From CAWALV01 sp963782965 (GTDB lineage Bacteria > Actinomycetota > Actinomycetes > Acidothermales > Acidothermaceae), in contig CAWALV010000006.1 in assembly GCA_963782965.1 (NCBI GenBank), positions 2,082,306 to 2,146,305 of the forward strand: DNA of 64,000 bases. The letters run 5' to 3'. The position numbers and the translations under genes are program-made. Below are positions 43,368-51,586 of the stretch, piece by piece; the first letter of the stretch is position 1, and every line of letters begins with the position of its first letter. The notes beneath the pieces are model-generated. The model was not told where the DNA came from and searched no databases. It was given only the letters and a program-made list of their open reading frames with translations.

Positions 43368-44477
43368 CTAGCTGATGTGGCGCGAACGATAGGTCGCGCG
43401 CAACCGCGGCAGGGCGAATCCGAGCAACATCAACACGACGAACGCCGCGCCGGCCGCGGCCACGATCAACGGGCCCTGAGTGATCGACAATCCGACGACC
43501 GCGGTGGCGAACAGCGCCGACCAGCAGTACATGATCAGCACCGCCCGCCGCTGGGAGTGACCCAGCTCGAGCAGCCGGTGGTGCAGGTGGCGCTTGTCCG
43601 GCGCCCACGGGGCGCGGCCGGCCTTCGTCCGCCGGATGACGGCGAGCAGCAGGTCGGCGAACGGCACGAACAACACCGCGAACGGCAGCAGCACGGTCAG
43701 GAAGGTCCCGTACTGCTGGTACTGGTCGGACGGCGAGACCTGGCCGGTGAGCGACACCGTCGACGCGGCGAGCAACAAGCCGATGAGCATCGAGCCGGAG
43801 TCGCCCATGAACACCCTGGCCGGGTGGAAGTTGTGCGGCAGGAACCCCAGGCACACCCCGGCGAGGATCACCGCGATCAGCTCCGGCGGCAGGGCGCGCG
43901 GCAGGTGGAGCTGTACCGACATCTGGTACGAGAGCGCGAAGAAGGCGAGTCCACCGATACCGACGATGCCCGCCGCGAGCCCGTCGAGGCCGTCGATGAA
44001 GTTGACCGCGTTGATGACGACGACGATGAACGTGACGGTCAAGATGACCGACCAGTCCTGGCCGAGCACGAGCGTGCCGTAGCTGGGGATCGGCAGCCAT
44101 AGCAGCTGCACGCCCTGCAACACCATGACCGACGCCGCCAGGATCTGCCCGGCCAGCTTCGTCACGGCGTCCAAGCCGTATCGGTCGTCGAGCGCGCCGA
44201 TGAGGAAGACGATCCCGCCACCGAGAAGCAGCGCACGGGGTTCGGAGAACCGCTGGTTGACAGCCTGCAGCGTCGGCAGCCGGGAGGCGACGAGAAGCGC
44301 GGCCGCCATGCCGAGGAACATGCCGGCTCCGCCGAGCCGCGGCGTCGGGATGGTGTGCACGTCCCGGTCACGGACCGTGGTCATCGCACCGACCCGGACG
44401 GCGAACCGGCGCGCGATCGGAGTGGCCAGGTAAGTCACGGCCGCCGCGACGAGCAGCGTGATCAGATACTCGCGCAC
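43368..44477 (-). CDS. wecA: undecaprenyl-phosphate N-acetylglucosaminyl 1-phosphate transferase (MraY/WecA family)
   Basis: 369 residues, about eleven membrane segments. NAVNFIDGLDGLAAG (metal-binding), FMGDSGSMLIG and APDKRHLHHRLLELGHS with the HHR loop are the family's catalytic blocks. Starts envelope glycan synthesis by moving GlcNAc-1-phosphate to a polyprenyl phosphate; in actinobacteria this gene (rfe) stands before the ATP synthase operon and likely primes arabinogalactan- or teichuronic-type polymers. Confidence 0.92.
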   Translation of the reverse strand: MREYLITLLVAAAVTYLATPIARRFAVRVGAMTTVRDRDVHTIPTPRLGGAGMFLGMAAALLVASRLPTLQAVNQRFSEPRALLLGGGIVFLIGALDDRYGLDAVTKLAGQILAASVMVLQGVQLLWLPIPSYGTLVLGQDWSVILTVTFIVVVINAVNFIDGLDGLAAGIVGIGGLAFFALSYQMSVQLHLPRALPPELIAVILAGVCLGFLPHNFHPARVFMGDSGSMLIGLLLAASTVSLTGQVSPSDQYQQYGTFLTVLLPFAVLFVPFADLLLAVIRRTKAGRAPWAPDKRHLHHRLLELGHSQRRAVLIMYCWSALFATAVVGLSITQGPLIVAAAGAAFVVLMLLGFALPRLRATYRSRHIS

Positions 44478-44510
44478 GCCACCTCTTCTCCGCCTCTTGG
44501 TCGACCCCCA

Positions 44511-44580
44511 GCCGAACTACCTGCCGAGCTACTTGCCGAACTTCAAGCCGAGCTGCCTGCCGATGCGAGTCGAACTTTAC
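44511..44580. repeat. 12-bp degenerate tandem repeat between tsaC and wecA
   Basis: Five consecutive 12-bp units, GCCGAACTACCT, GCCGAGCTACTT, GCCGAACTTCAA, GCCGAGCTGCCT, GCCGATGCGAGT, and a sixth partial unit (GTCGAACTTTAC) that includes the tsaC stop (44577-44579). Confidence 0.9.
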
Positions 44581-45230
44581 GGCCCAGGTACTCGGACCTG
44601 AAGCTCCGCAACGATCTCCCGCAGCTGTTCTTCGCCGATCGCCCCCGCCCGCAACAGCACGGGTACTGGCCCGGTGACATCGACGATCGACGACGGCACC
44701 GTGGACGTCGTCGGGCCGCCGTCGAGGTAGACCGCCACCGCTTCGCCGAGCTGCGCCTGCGCGTTGGCGCTCGTCGTCGCGGGCGGCAGACCGGACCGGT
44801 TCGCGCTGCTGACCGCCATCGGCCCGGTCTCGGTCAGCAGATCGAGACTGAGCGGGTCGGCCGGCATGCGCAGCGCCACCGTTCCCCGGGTCTCCCCCAG
44901 GTCCCAGGCCAGTGACGGGTTGTAGCGGGCGACGATGGTGAGTGCACCCGGCCACAGCCGGTCGACGAGCGCGCGTGCCTCAGACGACAGTTGGCTCACC
45001 AACGCATCGAGTACCCGGTGCGAGCTGATCAGAACCGGCACCGGCATGTCGCGACCCCGACCCTTGGCGGCGAGCAGCGCCGCGACGGCGGACGGCGTGA
45101 AAGCATCGGCGCCCACCCCGTAGACGGTGTCGGTCGGCAGCACCACGAGATCGCCGCGGCGAACGGCGTAGGACGCCTCGCGGATGCCTTGCGCCCGCTC
45201 GTCGGGATCAGAGCAGTCGTAGACCCGCAC
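44577..45230 (-). CDS. tsaC: L-threonylcarbamoyladenylate synthase (TsaC/Sua5 family)
   Basis: 217 residues. YrdC-fold core: GDLVVLPTDTVYGVGADA, KGRGRDMPVPVLI, LWPGALTIV, LRMPADPLSLDLL and VSSANRSGLPPATT. Makes the threonylcarbamoyl-AMP used for t6A37 in ANN-decoding tRNAs. Length fits TsaC without the extra Sua5 domain. Overlaps the end of prmC by 23 bp. Confidence 0.95.
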   Translation of the reverse strand: MRVYDCSDPDERAQGIREASYAVRRGDLVVLPTDTVYGVGADAFTPSAVAALLAAKGRGRDMPVPVLISSHRVLDALVSQLSSEARALVDRLWPGALTIVARYNPSLAWDLGETRGTVALRMPADPLSLDLLTETGPMAVSSANRSGLPPATTSANAQAQLGEAVAVYLDGGPTTSTVPSSIVDVTGPVPVLLRAGAIGEEQLREIVAELQVRVPGP

Positions 45231-46119
45231 CCTCGGCCACCTCCCTGCGCCGTGCAGTCACGAACCGATCGCGACCAGCCAGATCCTGCCGGACGACGAC
45301 GTCCGCCCATTCCGCACCGGCGAAGAGGGCCGCGACGGCGGGCCCCTGGTCGTCGGCGTGCTCCACCGCGGCGAGCCCGCCGGCACGCAGCAGGCGGCGT
45401 GCGACCGATTCGATCATCTTCGGGCCGTCGAGGCCGTCGCGGCCACCCCACAGCGCGGCGTCCGGCTCGTGGTCGCGAACCTCGGGCTCGAACGACAGCC
45501 GGTCGGACGCCGCCAGGTACGGCGGGTTCGAGACGACGAGATCGACGCATCCGTCGAGGTCGTGCAGCGCGTCACGGGCGTCGGCGTGGTGCAGCTCGAC
45601 CCGGCCGCCGGCCCTCGTCCCGGCGACGTTGCGCCGAGCCCACTCCAACGCCGCGGGCTCGCGCTCGACGGCGTGCACCCGCGTTTCGGGGACCTCACAC
45701 GCGATGGCCAGGGCTATCGCGCCCGACCCGGTACACAGGTCGACGACGACCGGAGCCGGCGTCTGCGGCAACGCCTCGCGCAACGCGTCGACGCACCACC
45801 CGGCGACGACCTCGGTCTCCGGGCGCGGCACGAACACACCCGGGCCGACTGCGAGGTCGAGGTAGCGGAAGCCGGCGCTGCCCGTCAGATGCTGCAACGG
45901 AACGCGAGACGCGCGCCTCGCCACCAGCCGCCGGTACACCGCATGCTGGTCGGCCGACAGCGCGCCGAAGATGGCCAACCCGCTGCGCGGACAACCGGCG
46001 ACGTAGGAGGCGAGCTCCTCGGCGTCGTGCCGCGGTGACGCGACGCCGGCAGCGGCGAGCGTCTGCTCCGCGTCGGCGATCGCCCGCCGCACCTGCGCGG
46101 GCACCGGGCCGGGCGTCAC
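45208..46119 (-). CDS. prmC: peptide chain release factor N5-glutamine methyltransferase
   Basis: 303 residues. SAM-binding VVDLCTGSGAIALAIA and catalytic NPPY (VVSNPPYLAASD, about 194-197). N-terminal helical domain AIADAEQTLAAAGVASPRHDAEELAS recognises the release factor. It methylates the Gln of the GGQ motif in RF1/RF2; prfA lies immediately upstream with a GTGA overlap. Confidence 0.95.
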   Translation of the reverse strand: MTPGPVPAQVRRAIADAEQTLAAAGVASPRHDAEELASYVAGCPRSGLAIFGALSADQHAVYRRLVARRASRVPLQHLTGSAGFRYLDLAVGPGVFVPRPETEVVAGWCVDALREALPQTPAPVVVDLCTGSGAIALAIACEVPETRVHAVEREPAALEWARRNVAGTRAGGRVELHHADARDALHDLDGCVDLVVSNPPYLAASDRLSFEPEVRDHEPDAALWGGRDGLDGPKMIESVARRLLRAGGLAAVEHADDQGPAVAALFAGAEWADVVVRQDLAGRDRFVTARRREVAEGAGLRLL

Positions 46120-47189
46120 GTCGCCTGCGCCGTTGTCGCCTCGGCCATCCGGGCAGCGGAGTCGGCGTCGACGAGAGCCTGGATCACCGCATCGAGGTCG
46201 CCGTCGAGCACCTGGTCGAGGTTGTACGCCTTGAAGTTCACCCGGTGGTCGGAGATGCGGTTCTCGGGGAAGTTGTACGTGCGCACCCGCTCGGACCGGT
46301 CGACCGTGCGCACCTGGCTGCGGCGCTCCGCGCTCGCCGCCGCGGCGGCTTCTTCCTGGGCGTGGGCGAGGAGCCGGGCACGCAGGATGCGCAGCGCAGA
46401 CTCCTTGTTCTGCAGCTGGCTCTTCTCGTTCTGGCAGCTGACCACGACGCCCGTCGGCACATGCGTGATGCGGACGGCGGAGTCGGTCGTGTTCACGCTC
46501 TGACCGCCGGGACCGCTCGACCGGTACACGTCGATGCGCAGGTCGTTCGGATCGATCTCGACATCGACGTCTTCGGCTTCGGGCAGGACGAGGACGCCCG
46601 CCGCGGAGGTGTGGATGCGACCCTGCGACTCCGTGACCGGCACCCGCTGCACGCGATGCACGCCGCCCTCGAACTTCATCCGGCTCCACGCGCCGTCGCC
46701 GCCGTCTGCCCGCACCGCCACCGTCACGTCGCGGTAGCCACCGAGATCGGACTCGGTGGCGTCGAGGACTTCGGTCTTCCAGCCGTGCCGCTCCGCGTAG
46801 CGGAGGTACATGCGCAGCAGGTCGCCGGCGAACAGCGCCGACTCCTCACCACCCTCGCCGGCCTTGATCTCGACGATGACGTCCTTGCCGTCGTTCGGGT
46901 CGCGCGGAGCGAGCAGGGCGCGCAACTGCTCGGCCAGCTCGTCGCGGCGACGCTCGAGGTCTGCGATCTCGGCCCGAAACGACGAGTCGGACTCGACGAA
47001 CTCTCGCGCGGCGTCGAGATCGTCGCCGAGGGTCTTCCATCGCTGGTAGGCCTCGACGATCGGGGTCACCTGGGCATAGCGACGGCCGAGCGAGCGGGCG
47101 GCGCCGGCGTTGGCGTGAATCGCCGGGTCGGCCAGGCGTCGTTCGAGGTCGGCGTGCTCGTGGAGCAGTTCCTCCACTCCTTCGAACAT
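46116..47189 (-). CDS. prfA: peptide chain release factor 1
   Basis: 357 residues. GGQ motif in YRSSGPGGQSVNTTDSAVRITH (about 228-230) and EIKAGEGGEESALFA; the anticodon-mimic region with the PVT motif (RVPVTESQGRIHTSAAG) marks RF1, which reads UAA and UAG. ATG 47189 has a strong AGGAGGT ribosome site. The frame open further upstream is not part of the gene. Confidence 0.97.
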   Translation of the reverse strand: MFEGVEELLHEHADLERRLADPAIHANAGAARSLGRRYAQVTPIVEAYQRWKTLGDDLDAAREFVESDSSFRAEIADLERRRDELAEQLRALLAPRDPNDGKDVIVEIKAGEGGEESALFAGDLLRMYLRYAERHGWKTEVLDATESDLGGYRDVTVAVRADGGDGAWSRMKFEGGVHRVQRVPVTESQGRIHTSAAGVLVLPEAEDVDVEIDPNDLRIDVYRSSGPGGQSVNTTDSAVRITHVPTGVVVSCQNEKSQLQNKESALRILRARLLAHAQEEAAAAASAERRSQVRTVDRSERVRTYNFPENRISDHRVNFKAYNLDQVLDGDLDAVIQALVDADSAARMAEATTAQAT

Positions 47190-47235
47190 GACGACAACCT
47201 CCTTATCGGTGTGCTCCCGCGGCCGAACATGGCGA

Positions 47236-47264
47236 CGGCGCCGGTCCGCGCAGGACCGGCGCCG
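47236..47264 (-). terminator. hairpin after rpmE
   Basis: Perfect 12-bp stem (47236-47247 with 47253-47264), loop GCGCA, 8 nt past the rpmE stop on the minus strand and ahead of prfA. No U tract; it may reduce rather than block readthrough into prfA. Confidence 0.7.
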
Positions 47265-47272
47265 AACGCAAG

Positions 47273-47500
47273 CTACTTGCCGGAACCGCCGGCGGCCGAC
47301 TTGCCGAACCGCTTCTCGAACTTCTGCACCCGGCCGCCGACGTCCAGAATCTTCTGCTTGCCGGTGTAGAAGGGGTGGCAGGCCGAGCACACGTCGGCGT
47401 GGATGGAGCCACTCTTGGCGGTGCTGCGCGTGGTAAACGTGTTGCCGCAACTGCACTGCACGGTGGTCTCGCGGTATTCGGGATGGATCTCGGGCTTCAC
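47273..47500 (-). CDS. rpmE: 50S ribosomal protein L31
   Basis: 75 residues. MKPEIHPEYRETTVQCSCGNTF, then VCSACHPFYTGKQKILDVGGRVQKFEKRFG. Four zinc-ligand Cys are present (16, 18, 38, 41), so this is the zinc-containing C+ form. GTG start with GAGGAGA upstream. A second, zinc-free paralogue would be expected elsewhere if zinc-responsive exchange occurs. Confidence 0.97.
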   Translation of the reverse strand: MKPEIHPEYRETTVQCSCGNTFTTRSTAKSGSIHADVCSACHPFYTGKQKILDVGGRVQKFEKRFGKSAAGGSGK

Positions 47501-47588
47501 GGTGGATGTCTCCTCGGTGTCGCGGCCGCCGGGTCACCGAACGGCGCCGCCCCGCGATGATCCGCGGGTCGGGCGAGCGGTGTGAACC

Positions 47589-47609
47589 GGAGCCGTCTTG
47601 ACTGGCTCC
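47589..47609 (-). terminator. short hairpin after the HAD phosphatase gene
   Basis: GGAGCC and GGCTCC around a 9-nt loop, immediately after the TGA at 47610-47612 on the minus strand. Likely end of the glycan operon. Confidence 0.5.
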
Positions 47610-48446
47610 TCAGTGTGCCAGACCCCGAACATAACCGGCGCGGCCGGCCGGAAAGTCCCGATGATCATGCTGGCGGCCCGGACGGTCGGGGAGGGCGGCG
47701 CGGCCCGGGGCCTCGTCGGGCGGTGACTCGCCACGGATCGCCTGGACCAGCCACCGCAGGGCGGCGGCCGCGTCGTCGAAGGTGCGCCACGGCGGCTCGG
47801 CGTCGTCGTCGGGCAGCTGGGCGTACTCGCCGGTACGCACCCGGATCGCCCGCATGCCGACCGCCGCCGCACCCGCGACGTCCTTTGCCGGGCGGTCCCC
47901 GACGTGCACGATCGCCCCGGGGTGCACGCCGAGCAGGTCGGCGGCCCGAAGGAACGGCGCCGGGCTGGGCTTGCGATGGTCGCGGCCGAGCTCGTCGGAG
48001 AACACCACCGCGTCGAAGGAGTCGACGAGGTGCAGGGCACGCAGCTTGGCCCGCTGGATGTGCGGATCACCGTCGGTGATGCAGGCCACCGGCACCAACG
48101 ACCGGACGGCGACAAGCGCTGACTCCACGTCGTCGAAGCAGGTCAGCTGCTCGGGCGCATGGGATGTGAACGCAGCAACCAGGCCGGGAACGAGCGCCGG
48201 CAGTTGGACGTCGGAGACCCCGATGGCGACGAGGGCGCGGTCGATGATGCGCCCGCCGTCGGAACCCTCCGCGGCGATCGACAGCAGGCGGTCGAGCAGG
48301 GAGCCGGCGTCCAGCCCGAGGGTGGCCCCGGCGGCAGCGACGGCTTGCCAGGCCCCGGCCAGCCAGGTCTGTTGCGGGAAGAGGGTGTCGTCGAGGTCGA
48401 CGCTGACCGCGGCGATCTCCGGCGGGTCGACGGCTTGCGCGCTCAC
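47610..48446 (-). CDS. HAD-superfamily hydrolase
   Basis: 278 residues. Motif I SVDLDDTLFPQQ, motif II ACITDGD, motif III Lys in HRKPSPAPF and motif IV VHVGDRPAKDVAGA. C1-capped phosphatase type. The tail after about 250 is Pro/Arg-rich. Last gene of a six-gene overlapping operon (ATGA overlap with the epimerase gene), so a sugar phosphate from the glycan pathway is the likeliest substrate. Confidence 0.88.
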   Translation of the reverse strand: MSAQAVDPPEIAAVSVDLDDTLFPQQTWLAGAWQAVAAAGATLGLDAGSLLDRLLSIAAEGSDGGRIIDRALVAIGVSDVQLPALVPGLVAAFTSHAPEQLTCFDDVESALVAVRSLVPVACITDGDPHIQRAKLRALHLVDSFDAVVFSDELGRDHRKPSPAPFLRAADLLGVHPGAIVHVGDRPAKDVAGAAAVGMRAIRVRTGEYAQLPDDDAEPPWRTFDDAAAALRWLVQAIRGESPPDEAPGRAALPDRPGRQHDHRDFPAGRAGYVRGLAH

Positions 48447-49603
48447 TGCGCGACCGCCACCTTCAGCCGCGCGGCGACCCGTTCGGGCAACGGTTGACCG
48501 GCCAATGGTTCGCTCGGCCGAAGCAGCGAAAGCACCTCCGGATCGGCAAGCGCCTCCACCACGCGGCTCGCCGTCCGGCCGTCACCGTACGGGCACGGCA
48601 GGGCGGCCACCCGCGACGCCTCGAGCAGATCGGCGAAGCGAGCGACGTGGTCGAGCACGAGGTCGCTGTCGAGGCCGCACAGCACCGCCGCGCCGTCGAC
48701 GACGCCCTCCCAGCGCGGCGTCGTGTTGCGCAGGACGACGGCCGGCACGCCCAGCCACGACGCCTCCTCCTGCAAGCCGCCGCTGTCGGTCACGACGACC
48801 GCCGACGCGGCAAGCGTCGTCAGCAGCGTCCGGTAGGGAAGCGGGTCGACCAGCCGGACGCCGGGGAGCGCGGCGACCTCGCCGAGCCGGCCTGCTTCGC
48901 GCAGCCTGGCCCTGGTCCGCGGGTGCAAGGGGAAGGTGACCGGCGGGTGGGCCGAGCCGAGCAGACCGATCAGACGTATCAGCTCCGCGAGCCGAACCGG
49001 TTCGTCGACGTTGGTCGCGCGGTGCGCCGTCAGCAGCACGCCGGCCCGCGCACCGGGGTCGACCCGTTGCACGCCGCTGGCTTCCAACGCGTCGATCACC
49101 GGGTTCCCGACGACGCGGATGCGCCCCGGATCGACCCCGTCGTCGCGCAGGAAGGCGGCAGCCAGCTCGGTCGGTGCGAGGTGCACGGTGGCCAGCGCGG
49201 TCATCATGCCGCGATTGACCTCCTCGACCGATGTGGGGTTGAACGACCGCAGTCCTGCCTCGACGTGCACGACTCCGACGCCGTACCGCCGCGCGGCGAG
49301 GGCCAGGAGCGGCGCAGTGTAGGTATCCCCGAGGACGAGGACGGCGTCGGGCCGGTGCGCGGCCAGCTCGGCGTAACCGTGCGCCAGCAGGGCGCCGACC
49401 CGCTCCCCCTCGACCGACGGCAGCTCCCACACGACGTCCGGCCGGAAGTCGAGCTCGGCGAAGATGTCGCCCGCGAGCTTGGCGTCGGTGTGCTGGCCAG
49501 TGGCGACACATCGCACGTCGTGGCCATCTGCACGCAACGCGGCCACGATGCCCGCCAGCTTGACGATTTCGGGTCGGGTGCCTACCGGCACCGTGATCTT
49601 CAT
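48443..49603 (-). CDS. wecB: UDP-N-acetylglucosamine 2-epimerase, non-hydrolysing type
   Basis: 386 residues. VGTRPEIVKLAGIVAALRA, GDTYTAPLLALAARR, HVEAGLRSFNPTSVEEVNRGMMTALA, LLTAHRATNVD and VVTDSGGLQEEASWLGVP match the family. It would convert UDP-GlcNAc to UDP-ManNAc. Starts inside the stop of the ATP-grasp gene (ATGA) and overlaps the HAD gene the same way. Supplies the operon with an activated amino sugar. Confidence 0.9.
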   Translation of the reverse strand: MKITVPVGTRPEIVKLAGIVAALRADGHDVRCVATGQHTDAKLAGDIFAELDFRPDVVWELPSVEGERVGALLAHGYAELAAHRPDAVLVLGDTYTAPLLALAARRYGVGVVHVEAGLRSFNPTSVEEVNRGMMTALATVHLAPTELAAAFLRDDGVDPGRIRVVGNPVIDALEASGVQRVDPGARAGVLLTAHRATNVDEPVRLAELIRLIGLLGSAHPPVTFPLHPRTRARLREAGRLGEVAALPGVRLVDPLPYRTLLTTLAASAVVVTDSGGLQEEASWLGVPAVVLRNTTPRWEGVVDGAAVLCGLDSDLVLDHVARFADLLEASRVAALPCPYGDGRTASRVVEALADPEVLSLLRPSEPLAGQPLPERVAARLKVAVAQ

Positions 49604-51063
49604 CCTTGATAGACCTCTTCGAAGTAGCGGTACATCGTCACGCCGGCCCGAGCGACGAGCCGTTCGGGCCGAACGTCGCGACCCATCACCGCGCGCAGGT
49701 ACTCCCCGACCAGATCGGCGCCGGCATAGAGCGACAGCGGCAGCCCGCCCGAGAACCGGGGGTTGACCTCGATGATCGTCACGGTGCCGTCGTCGCCGAC
49801 AAAACCTTGCACGTTCGCCGGCCCGACGTGTCCCAGCGCCTTGAGCACCAGCCCGACGACCTCGCACACGCCCTCGTCGTCGAAAGTCTCACCGAGGGTC
49901 GAGATGCCACCCTTCGTCGCAAGGCGCCACCTCGGCACCACACCGGCGAGCGTGCCGGGCGGATGCACCAACGCATCTGCCGTGAACTCGCGCCCGAGCA
50001 CCTGCGTCTGCACGATCGGGTCGGGCACCAGATTCAGCGCGGCCGTCAGCTGTTTGCGCGTGCGCACGAGATGGACGTCGCGCGAGCCGCGGCCGAACCG
50101 TGGCTTGACCACCCACGGCCCCGGCACGTCGTCAGCAGCGGCGAGTCCGGTCGCGGGCACCGGCAGCCCGGCATCGCTCATCGCCTGCGCAAACAGCCAC
50201 TTGTCCATGCACGTGTGCACCGTCTCGAGGCTCGGCATCAACGTGCGCAGCTCTGCTTCCTCGAGATATTCGCCCGCAACGGCAAGCGCTTGGTACTCCT
50301 CGGTGATGGTGCACATCAGCGCCTGCACGTCGAAGACCGTCGCGATGCGGATCAGCGCGGCCAGGTAGGTCGGATCGGCGTAGCGCGGTACCACTTGCCC
50401 CTGGTCGGCCAGGTGCAGCCCGACGGCGTCCGGATCGGCGTCGACACCGACGACGTAGTGCCCGGCCCGGCGTAGTGCGCGGATCACTGCAACGCCCGCC
50501 GCACCACCTGCTCCGGTCACCAGGACCCGCACCGGCGACAGCGGGTCGTCGTCCGGCTCGTACGCATAGACCGGGGCTTCGGTCTCGGCGGTCGAGGTGT
50601 CGACGTCGGTGGTGAGCCGGCGACGGAACTCCTTCTCGCGCAGAGGGTTCAACGACGGCGGGACGACGACCCCGGCGACGCCGGCCATCAGCGGCTGGCC
50701 GGCCGCGGGCCGCTGGAGGTCGGGGCGGGCGTCGCTATAGGCCTTGGCCCACAACCGCAGCTCGACGATGGCAGCGGTGGACGCCGGCTCCCACTGGTGG
50801 CCCGCGACCGACTCCACGATCGCGGCCAGCACATCGGGGTCGGTCTCGACGCGGACGGTGCGCAGGACCATCGGCGCCGTCGCGGCGAGCCCGACTTCGA
50901 CGGCCTGCTTCACCGCGGCGATCCGCATCGTCGGGTCGCTGCTGGCAAGACCCTGCCGGATGCCCTGGCGGACCCGCGAGAAGCGCAGCCACCGCCATCC
51001 GATCGCGCCCGCGATGAGCAGGACGCCGATGACAAGGGCCACGATCTGGAGGCTAGAGGACAT
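49600..51063 (-). CDS. membrane-anchored ATP-grasp protein (carbamoyl-phosphate-synthase-like)
   Basis: 487 residues. An N-terminal membrane helix (LQIVALVIGVLLIAGAIGW) and an HEAT-like helical region (about 30-100) precede a PreATP-grasp Rossmann part (VRVLVTGAGGAAGVAVIRALRRAGHYVVGVDADP) and an ATP-grasp domain (WVVKPRFGRGSRDVHLV, IIEVNPRFSGG). Such domains ligate a carboxylate to an amine or thiol. In a glycan operon it could attach an amino acid or make an activated sugar substituent, but the substrate is unknown. Overlaps the exosortase gene by 11 bp. Confidence 0.82.
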   Translation of the reverse strand: MSSSLQIVALVIGVLLIAGAIGWRWLRFSRVRQGIRQGLASSDPTMRIAAVKQAVEVGLAATAPMVLRTVRVETDPDVLAAIVESVAGHQWEPASTAAIVELRLWAKAYSDARPDLQRPAAGQPLMAGVAGVVVPPSLNPLREKEFRRRLTTDVDTSTAETEAPVYAYEPDDDPLSPVRVLVTGAGGAAGVAVIRALRRAGHYVVGVDADPDAVGLHLADQGQVVPRYADPTYLAALIRIATVFDVQALMCTITEEYQALAVAGEYLEEAELRTLMPSLETVHTCMDKWLFAQAMSDAGLPVPATGLAAADDVPGPWVVKPRFGRGSRDVHLVRTRKQLTAALNLVPDPIVQTQVLGREFTADALVHPPGTLAGVVPRWRLATKGGISTLGETFDDEGVCEVVGLVLKALGHVGPANVQGFVGDDGTVTIIEVNPRFSGGLPLSLYAGADLVGEYLRAVMGRDVRPERLVARAGVTMYRYFEEVYQG

Positions 51064-51586
51064 CGCTCACCCTCGCGGCACGGGCGATGTTCGCGGTCGC
51101 CTTCGGCAACAACAAGAACAACATCAAGAAGAAGCCGACCATGGTGTAAGCGATCCCGAACAAGGTGCCGACCCAGTCATGGAAAAGTACGAGCCCTCGC
51201 GCTCCGACCTCCAAGCCGACCCACAGCGACGCGGCGATCCGCACGACGTTGCATGCCACGATGACAGCGATCGCGAGCGCGAGAGCCCAGACACGCCGAA
51301 ACAAGCGGCCGTGCAAGATGAACAAGGCGATCGCCGTCAGCGCGAGCACGGGAACCAGGGAGGAGCAGAACGGCGTCAGCTGCGCACGGAACGCGGCATG
51401 GGTCTGCGGTAGCACCTGGAAGTAGTGGTCGCCGACCACTGAGACGCGCCCGGCAGGCCGGATGACGGCGAGCACGATGCGAGCCTCGACATCACGTAGT
51501 GGCGTGCTGAAGAGGTAGAAGCCGCCGAAGGCAAGCGCGACGGCGGCCAGCAGCGCTGTGCCGACGATGATCCGGCGCCGGTTCAT
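51053..51586 (-). CDS. exosortase/archaeosortase-family membrane protein
   Basis: 177 residues, four to five membrane segments. The three catalytic residues of the family are all placed as expected: Cys74 in LTPFCSSLVPVLAL, Arg116 in ACNVVRIAASLW, His136 in VLFHDWVGTLFG. It is shorter than 8-segment proteobacterial exosortases and closest to the compact forms found next to glycosyltransferases. Exosortases cut C-terminal sorting tails, but no protein with such a tail is encoded in this window. Overlaps GT2 by ATGA and the ATP-grasp gene by 11 bp. Confidence 0.85.
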   Translation of the reverse strand: MNRRRIIVGTALLAAVALAFGGFYLFSTPLRDVEARIVLAVIRPAGRVSVVGDHYFQVLPQTHAAFRAQLTPFCSSLVPVLALTAIALFILHGRLFRRVWALALAIAVIVACNVVRIAASLWVGLEVGARGLVLFHDWVGTLFGIAYTMVGFFLMLFLLLPKATANIARAARVSDVL

